Below, one piece after another: positions 57,652 through 64,000 of a stretch of DNA of 64,000 nucleotides. The position numbers were made by a program, and so were the translations under genes. The notes below the pieces were generated by a model. The model saw only the letters and a program-made list of their open reading frames with translations, ran no database searches and was not told the DNA's origin. Origin of the DNA: Artemia franciscana (lineage: Eukaryota > Arthropoda > Branchiopoda > Anostraca > Artemiidae); the NCBI RefSeq assembly GCF_032884065.1, contig NW_027062693.1, positions 1,537,631 to 1,601,630 of the forward strand, in the 5' to 3' direction. The number at the start of each line of letters is the position of its first letter. Position 1 is the stretch's first letter.

Positions 57652-58614
57652 TCATTGACCATACTTGTCTTTCGCTGCGTTCAAAATGTCCCGGCGACGT
57701 TTAGTTAGAGACTCCGATACAAAAACACCAGCTGAAGCAAGTTTAGCTTTAGCTTTAAACACATTACGGGCCATATCTTTGCCAGAAAATTTAACAACAA
57801 TCGAAACAACTCTAATAGACCTCACTTCATGCTGTTTAGTCGGATTATTCAATCGAAGACGGTATACATTAATCAAATCAGAAGAGGGGACGTCTGTCAC
57901 AGACATTTTGTTATTTATAATGCGAAACATTGTCTTACGAGTGTCTACACCAGGTAACTGCTTTACCCCTTGAAAAACAAGACTATCGAGTAAGGATTCT
58001 TGATCATAATCATCAAGCTTTTTTTCTATTCTACTAATCCTCTCCTCCAAATTTTCAATTTGATTTCTCAGACTACTTAGAGTCTGCTCAATTTTTACAA
58101 ACTTTGGATTAAACTCGAGTGTGACTGAATCAAAAAGCTGGCTGACTATCAGTTCAGTAGCCTCTTTCAGTGACCTTGGGTTTTTAAGCTTTTCAGTCAC
58201 TTTCTTTGTAATATTATCCAGCAGATAACTTCTTGTCTTCTCTAGTTGGGCTTCAGTTGCAACTAATTTTTCATAAATTGGGGCAATACTTGAAGAAACT
58301 GAGTTAGACCCTAATTTATCACTTGCTTTCAGGGCTAAAAAAGCCTTAGAAAGAGTTTTATAAACTTCGGGGGTATTATCAAGTTCCACAATTGCTTTTT
58401 TGAAAGCAGGTGTGGATGAATCTATCGTTTTAGGATTATATTCTTGAAGTTTCGCTTCTATTAGCCTAAATTCATCATGACTACCGTAACAAAAGACCAG
58501 ATAAGTGGGCTTTCTGTGCGAATCCTTTCCTATTTGCAAAATTCTCACAGGCCATAGGGGGTAGTTCTTGAATTTAACTAGCGCAACATCAAACTGCTTG
58601 AAACGCTGCATCAT
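57652..58614 (-). CDS. retrotransposon ORF1 protein with N-terminal PWWP-like domain
   Basis: 320 residues, intact. Residues about 5-60 look like a PWWP domain: FDVALVKFKNYPLWPVRI (with YPLWP in place of the PWWP signature), then YLVFCYGSHDEFRLIEAKL and a closing EY. PWWP domains bind methylated H3K36 nucleosomes and DNA. The conserved Trp is present; by my alignment one of the usual cage aromatics is Cys. Residues about 165-205 form a coiled coil (LSSLRNQIENLEERISRIEK). Residues 210-320 resemble the RRM-like/C-terminal nucleic-acid-binding region of retrotransposon ORF1 proteins (SLLDSLVFQGVKQLPG, VSIVVKFSGKDMARN, VFVSESLTKRRRDILNAAK). Zinc knuckles are absent. It probably forms trimers on RNA; the PWWP-like module may guide the particle to marked chromatin (inference). 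Confidence 0.8.
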   Translation of the reverse strand: MMQRFKQFDVALVKFKNYPLWPVRILQIGKDSHRKPTYLVFCYGSHDEFRLIEAKLQEYNPKTIDSSTPAFKKAIVELDNTPEVYKTLSKAFLALKASDKLGSNSVSSSIAPIYEKLVATEAQLEKTRSYLLDNITKKVTEKLKNPRSLKEATELIVSQLFDSVTLEFNPKFVKIEQTLSSLRNQIENLEERISRIEKKLDDYDQESLLDSLVFQGVKQLPGVDTRKTMFRIINNKMSVTDVPSSDLINVYRLRLNNPTKQHEVRSIRVVSIVVKFSGKDMARNVFKAKAKLASAGVFVSESLTKRRRDILNAAKDKYGQ

Positions 58615-58869
58615 TCACAATATCTTATTTTTAGAAGTCGATGAACAGAGCAAAAAGACTTATTTTTATGTGAGGGTCGAGCCTCCCTATTGCATCCAAG
58701 TGGATTCAAATCCAACCTATATAAAGTCAGCCTAAAAGACTTTCCTTCGTATCAGTGAGCAGTGCACTTTCCAAAGAGGGCCCACAATTTGCCAATTCCA
58801 CAATAAATAATCCTCCAAACTATTTCAGTCCCAATTTGCAAAACTTATTTCAGTAATTGCAAGTTACTT

Positions 58870-59590
58870 CGTAGCAGCACATTTAATTCAAAGCAGTAGC
58901 TAGCTCAGATCATGAACAATGTGAAAAGATAATCCGATTAGTTTATATGTTGTAACCTTGAAAACTGGTTCAGTACTGAAAACTATATTTGTCTTGAATA
59001 GTGTTATAAACTACAAATAAAATCAAACTGAATGCTTGATTTAATGCTATTAATTGCTGAAAGATCATCAGTTCAATATTTTATTTCACTCTGTATTTAT
59101 TTTCTTGAACAGTCTCAGAAAGAACTAATAAAAATTAAACTGAATATTTCATATTTAATACTATTAATTGCTGAAAGCTCATCAGTTTAATCATAGTTGA
59201 AAGTTCTATTGTCCCATTAAAATTTAATTTTATAGTAATTTTTATATCTATTATCAATGTTTTAATAAGTATAAAAAAAGTATTAGTAATCTGATTGGTT
59301 TTCATCAAAGTGCCAATGACTCAGTAGGTTTTAGAATTTTACAGTGAAGGGAGGAGGCAAAACTCCTCGCAGCAGTGAAAATAAAAATAAACGTTATAGT
59401 GAAATAAAAGCTTGAACTGATGATCTTTCAACAATTAATATCATTATCATCAAATATTCCATTTGATTGTATTTTACTTTCCAAAACTGTTCAATACACA
59501 TATAGTTTTTAATAAAGCGGCAGTGATGCAGTAGGTTTTAGACTGTTACGCTCAGAGAAGGAGGCGATATCCAAACTCTTGATAGTAGTT
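58870..59590. other. AT-rich stretch with diverged direct and inverted repeats
   Basis: 'attaattgctgaaagatcat' near 59049 and 'attaattgctgaaagctcat' near 59163 are direct copies; an inverted version ('gatctttcaacaattaatat') is near 59420. Another copy is near 60340. No gene was recognised. Confidence 0.55.
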
Positions 59591-60075
59591 ATTTTTGTTC
59601 ATTTCAAGCTTAATTTGCATATTCAATTTAAGTTTCACTTGTTTTAAGATTTATTTATTCATTTATAATAGTACGTACTGTATGTTTGTTTGCTGTGATT
59701 GTTTTGTAATTTCTATTCGTTTTTTCATTTCATATAGCCTATACTTCAATAACAAAATATTTTTGTTTGTCTTAAGCTTTATTAGCACATTCAATTTAAA
59801 TTTTATTAGTTATAAAATTTATCTATTTATTTATATTAGTACCTATTGTTTTTGTTTTGCAAAGATTGTTTGTCTAATTTATGTTCGTTTTGGGTTTTAT
59901 TTACGCTTCTGTAACAAAATAATCTTGTTCGTTTTAAGCTTTATTTGCATATCCAACTTAAACTTTCCTCGTTTTGGGAATTATTTATTCAATTATGTTA
60001 CTACCTATTGTAAGTTTTCTTTTGCAGTGATTGTTTATTTAATTTCTGTTGCTCTGGGTTTCACTTATTCTTGAG
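59590..60075 (+). repeat. tandem array, ~166-bp unit, three copies
   Basis: 'ttcaagcttaatttgcatat', 'cttaagctttattagcacat' and 'tttaagctttatttgcatat' start units near 59602, 59769 and 59936, each with 'tatttattcatttata' and 'gtgattgtttgt' type parts. The unit length is close to a multiple of three over this span, which keeps a 159-codon frame open by chance. Confidence 0.75.
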
Positions 60076-60339
60076 TAGTAATTTATGGTCGTTTTGAGTT
60101 TGAGTTATTGTAGGGTTTTGTTTCTTCTAATCGTAAGTATAATATGGCCTTTACTTTTCGTTAAAAAAGTAACTTTTTCCGCTTTTTCGGATAGTCTTTG
60201 CTAATCATTTTAGTTTGTTTTTAATTGCAAATTTTCAAGTTTTTAAAATTCACTATTCCAAAAAGTCTTTTTAGTCCAAAACAAATTAACAGTCTTGGCA
60301 AGAACTAATAAAATTAAACTGAATATTCAATTTACAATG

Positions 60340-61790
60340 ATATTAATTGCTAAAACCTAAATAGCCAAAGATTTTGTTCACTCAGGGCCGGATTTAAAGC
60401 TTTGACATTTATGGGTTCAAGCGCATTTTTTGCAAAATTTTCGGGAAAATTTCCAAAACTTCGACAATAGTGCAAATCACAGGGCCTAGTGGGCCTATTT
60501 GTGGATCTAAGTCTGGTTTCAATACAGTTTCCATTTATTTTAAATTCTGGAATAACCACAAAAGAAAATAGTAACATAATTCATTTTAGTAAAGTGCCAA
60601 ATAAGCAGTAGGCTTTATGCTTTTACCGTTATGGAAGCAGGCAGTAGACAAAATCTTGTTTGTAGTGAAGAATAAAGGTGTCTTGAGCAGTTTTGGAAAG
60701 GGCTTATAAACAGAATCCCATAATTTTGGGAATAGAATATCGTTAGTAATTTGTTTGGGCTGGGGGAAGATATGGAGGACGGGCTAAGTATAAGTTTCGT
60801 TGATTTTGGAAGAAACTATCATTATTAAATTGTTTAGGGTGTCTCAGGGAAGTAGACGCCCTCCTATCACTTTCGACTCACAAAAAATGTAACCGGAACT
60901 TTCAATTTCAAATCAAAAGAGCTACCTCTGAAGTTTATACAAACAATCCTTCCATAAAAACCTTATATGCCCCCGGGACATAACTTAAAACAGTCGCCAC
61001 TAGGGGTTGTGTCGACCTACAAATTTTTGTTATCTGATGATTGAATTGTTTTGAACAAAATACTCTCTCAAAATTTGATCGGATTGGTTTGGGGGAAAAG
61101 GGCGTGGAGGAGGAGTTAGATTACCTCTGACCTTTTTTGACTCTTAAAAACTGAATTATAATTTTAAATGTCCAACTAAATGAAATCCCCTGAAGCTAAT
61201 ACACACCTGATGAATGCCCCCAGGGTCTAATTTACACCACCTTTTCATGGGCTCTGGGGATTTATGTCAGCCCCCGAATTTTGTTATCTGATCGTTGAAC
61301 TGTTGTTAAAATTTTTATCGGATTTATGGATAGGGGGGGGGCTATTTTGCCTACAATCACTTTTGATTCCTAAAAAACGCTTTTTAACTTCCGATTTTTT
61401 ATCGAAATAGCCCCCCCCCCTGAAGTCTATACGACCATCCCTTCCATGTGTCTCTTTGCGGAAAAAATAAATAAACATTGGAGTCATATAGCCTTGGGAT
61501 TGGTGGGGGAGACTAGTTACCATCAGATCACTTTTGAATCTTGAAAACAGAAAGGGAACTTTTAATTTCTGATTATTTGAGTGCCTTTCGAAGTTTATAC
61601 GACCACCTCTTCCGTAAAAACTGTATACGCCTCCACGCATAAGCTTTAAGCCTTCTCAGGGTTTCGGGGGGGGGGTATCTGATCTTTGTTCTATTTCAAA
61701 CAAAAGGGTTATATTAAAATTTTGATCAGATGTATTTAGAGAAAATAGGGACTGGGGAGGAGGTATATTCCCGTTGATCATTTTTGACAC
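60340..61790 (-). repeat. composite repeat, second copy of 40480-43015
   Basis: Same order as at 40.5 kb: 'actcagggccggatttaaag', 'tctggtttcaatacagtttc', 'gtgtcttgagcagttttgg', then about four reversed 250-bp units. Shorter than the first copy by internal unit loss. Confidence 0.7.
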
Positions 61791-61799
61791 CTCTTACAG

Positions 61800-62250
61800 C
61801 AAAAGCCAAGAGCTCATATGGCACTTGTGGCGAGGTCAGAAGTGCCAAGAACCAAGAGCTTCTTCCCACCAAGTTGCATTACGATCTCTCCACTTTAAGC
61901 GTTTTCCACGATTTCCAGTTTCCCACTCCAACTCCCCCCAATGTCACCGGATCCGTCCGGGATTTAAAATAAGAGCTCTAAAACACAAGGTCCTTCTAAA
62001 TATCAAACTTCGTTGAGATCCAATAACCCGTTTGTAAGTTAAAAATACCTCATTTTTCTAACTTTTCCGAATTAACCGTCCTTGAACTCCCCCTCAGATG
62101 GTCGAATCGGGGGAGCGACTATTTCTAATTTAATCTGGTTGGGTCCCTGATATGTCTGCCAAATCTCAGCAATTGTTATATTGATCACGTATCTAGTTTT
62201 GGATCTTCTTCATGTAAACATTTGGGTAGCCTGGGATTCGAACATCATTT
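61800..62250 (+). mobile_element. third copy of the ATGGCACTTG-ended element, 3' truncated
   Basis: Begins 'agagctcatatggcacttgt', contains one 300-bp unit and ends inside a tRNA-like segment at about 62225-62246, where the B-box sequence GTTCGAATCCCAGG is read on the minus strand. Confidence 0.6.
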
Positions 62251-62780
62251 ATCAATTTTGTGCATGAAAATACAGTTTTTGGATAAAAAATTGATTCTTT
62301 TCTTAATAAATATTTTTGTGAAATAGAAAAACTTCTTACATACATCAATTTTTTTTTAAATAAGCCATTAAACAGCACTCTAGGATATTCCAGTGCCCCA
62401 CGAGCTACGGAGGAAAAAAGGGGGAAAAATGCCCTTGATGCAAAATATCATAGTTCAAGCAACCTTTCCAGTTCTCAAGCCCATAGATTTTCTTTGTTAT
62501 TCAAGTCAAGGGGCTGTAAGTTTAATAGACAAGGGTTTCAAACAGAGCAATTCTAAGAGTATACATTTGTGTTTCCATCTCACTATTTTTAAGGATTTAT
62601 GGGCTAATGTATTTCTTAGTATTGGAAATGATCCTCTCTAATTAAGTTGCAAGCTACCGCTACAAACCGGACCGGCATTAGCCATGATACTGTAAAAACA
62701 ACAAACCAGAGAAATAAATTTGAAAAATATATTTTTCATATCAGATAAGTTCTAATTAAAAAAAAAGATAGAGCATTGAG
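62251..62780. other. stretch without a recognised gene
   Basis: The 82-codon frame at 62393-62641 starts MPHELRRKKGG and has no recognisable domain. The surroundings do not match other repeats in the window. It could be an exon or chance. Confidence 0.3.
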
Positions 62781-62784
62781 ATAG

Positions 62785-63560
62785 AGTCCAGCTTTGGCGT
62801 AAAGAGCCAGGTATTGAAGAGGGAACAGCCCCTTACATATACAGAATAATTTCTGTTTGTTTTAAGTTTTAATGTCACCTTTACTTTCAGTAGAAAAACA
62901 ACTTGCTATTTAAAATTTTATTTCTTATCTGTTTTAAATTATGCCAAGAAATCTGACCCAATCTCCATGGATAAACCCCCCCACCTTGGAAATCCTCTAA
63001 GAAATTCACTCCCGGTGAAAATTTACCCCAAACAATTTCTTTTAACCACTCTGCACGTAAAGTTGAGTCGGAAAAGAGAAAGAAAGACATATAAAAAGAA
63101 TTTTGTATACAAATTCTGGAAAATTCCTACAGTGTTCACTCCCTGAAAACTCCCCTAAACATGGGAAGGTCCCCCTCGAAAAACAAAACAGCAGAAAATT
63201 GCCCCCCCTCTCCCAAAAAATTTACGCATACATCCCAATAACAAATTCTATTTGTAAACAATGGGCAAATTTTGTAATTTAAAGACCATAACCCTAAGGC
63301 TGTGCGGGGGGGTCAAGCTATACCCAAAAGCATAGTTATTGAGCCTTTCAATCATGATGAACATGGCTATCTCAAAATTTTGATCGCACAATTTTAAGAA
63401 AAACAAGTGGTGGGAATTTTGGTTCCAATCCTTTAGTATGTCTCCTGAATCCCCCAAGTCGTTCATTAAAATAAATGGCTCTTTTGAAATTACTAAAAAT
63501 ACTTTAGCGTAAAGAGTGAGAGATTTAATGTTGCTCTTTACTGTCAGTTGAAAACCAATT
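62785..63560 (+). mobile_element. diverged modular inverted-repeat element pieces
   Basis: 'ggcgtaaagagccaggtatt' and 'cagccccttacatatacag' are half of hairpin 1 (62790-62890). Body pieces with 'gttattgagcctttcaatca' and 'actttagcgtaaagagtgag' follow to 63560 in mixed order. Confidence 0.55.
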
Positions 63561-64000
63561 GTTTTTCTAATTTAATTTCTGATATTTTTTTTAATAATGA
63601 TTGGAAATCCAGCGCCCCCTTCATGGAAATTATTTTTCCCATGAAAAAATCCCCCTTGGAAACATAACCAATACTATATGTAAACAATGGGAAAAGTTTG
63701 GACTTTGCCCATTTTGCATTTTTTTATCTGGGAAAATTGGCCCAAGCTTTGCCCCCCCCCCCAGGATTTTTACGAGGGACAAACTAAATATGCGTAAAAT
63801 GGGCAGGGTTTTGAAGTCGAAGAAAGTAGTTTAAATACTACTTTCAGTCATCACTGTAATTTTTCTATAGTAGCAAGACGAAAGACTATTAAAAAACTTA
63901 CGCATCCATTAATTCCAATTACCCACTGTCACTTCCAAAAGTGGAAGAGGGGGGTCGACTTTCAGAGAGCACTTACAAAAGACGGCATGTGCCCTGTGTT
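63561..64000 (+). other. window end: diverged modular-element remains, no gene
   Basis: 'cgcccccttcatggaaatta' and 'atactatatgtaaacaatgg' correspond to parts of the modular family body. The last 150 bases show nothing recognised. Confidence 0.45.

Larger units (their letters stand above)
54557..58870 (-). mobile_element. non-LTR retrotransposon with ORF1 and ORF2, nearly full length
   Basis: Two ORFs in the usual order on the minus strand: ORF1 (58614-57652) and ORF2 (57363-54557) with a 288-bp gap. ORF2 is broken by three or four single frame changes only. The 3' end is cut at about 54557, where the intron-like copy begins, so the 3' UTR and tail are missing. 5' UTR sequence extends to about 58800. 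Compared with the elements at 6.5, 17 and 24 kb it is by far the best preserved. Confidence 0.8.

Noticed and set aside
59595-60074. 159-residue plus-strand frame with repeated F/Y/I/C-rich segments, resembling a membrane protein
   Set aside because: It coincides with a three-copy ~166-bp tandem array; the open frame and the apparent protein repeats follow from the DNA repeat.

Overview
The window looks like nuclear DNA of an animal, most likely an arthropod and perhaps a crustacean. It is AT-rich and intron-bearing, almost every coding trace belongs to a transposable element, and the elements (Jockey/CR1-like non-LTR, Penelope-like, Helitron, Gypsy-like LTR) are types common in arthropods. 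The species assignment is inference. No rRNA, functional tRNA, CRISPR array or bacterial operon set was seen.

Layout. 1-3.25 kb: modular inverted-repeat elements and a 33-bp minisatellite. 3.5-8.5 kb: three copies of a retrotransposon 3' region, Helitron debris with TA tracts, and a broken minus-strand non-LTR element. 9.3-14.7 kb: three near head-to-tail copies of a roughly 1.7-kb non-coding modular repeat, with an endonuclease fragment between two of them. 14.7-16.4 kb: quieter DNA with one possible terminal exon. 16.4-18.8 kb: a second type of non-LTR element. 19-20.2 kb: an array of roughly 250-bp units. 21.9-23.7 kb: Gypsy-like integrase remains. 24-25.1 kb: another non-LTR relic. 26.5-30.2 kb: several small tandem arrays. 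31.0-36.0 kb: two nested Helitrons, the inner one carrying a two-ORF Penelope-like reverse transcriptase. 36.2-38.5 kb: an element with about 300-bp internal tandem units and short inverted ends.

The most interesting locus is at 38.5-50.8 kb. It is a predicted spliced host gene: a promoter with TATA box, a signal-peptide exon, an intron of about 11 kb full of repeats, and a large terminal exon encoding a phage tail-collar (tail-fibre) domain. The mature product would be a secreted, cysteine-containing relative of bacteriophage tail-fibre proteins. A decayed second tail-fibre-like gene follows it by 59 bp in the same orientation, with prokaryote-like spacing. This suggests lateral acquisition of a phage or bacterial tail-fibre gene pair, with one member turned into a eukaryotic secreted protein.

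52.5-54.2 kb holds a second integrase relic, followed by a copy of the first 360 bp of the host gene's intron. 54.5-58.9 kb is a comparatively young non-LTR retrotransposon on the minus strand. Its ORF1 protein begins with a PWWP-like chromatin-reader domain ahead of the usual coiled coil and nucleic-acid-binding region, an unusual combination that could bear on target-site choice. 59-64 kb returns to tandem arrays and dispersed composite repeats, including a tRNA-Pro-like remnant shared with 43.5 kb.
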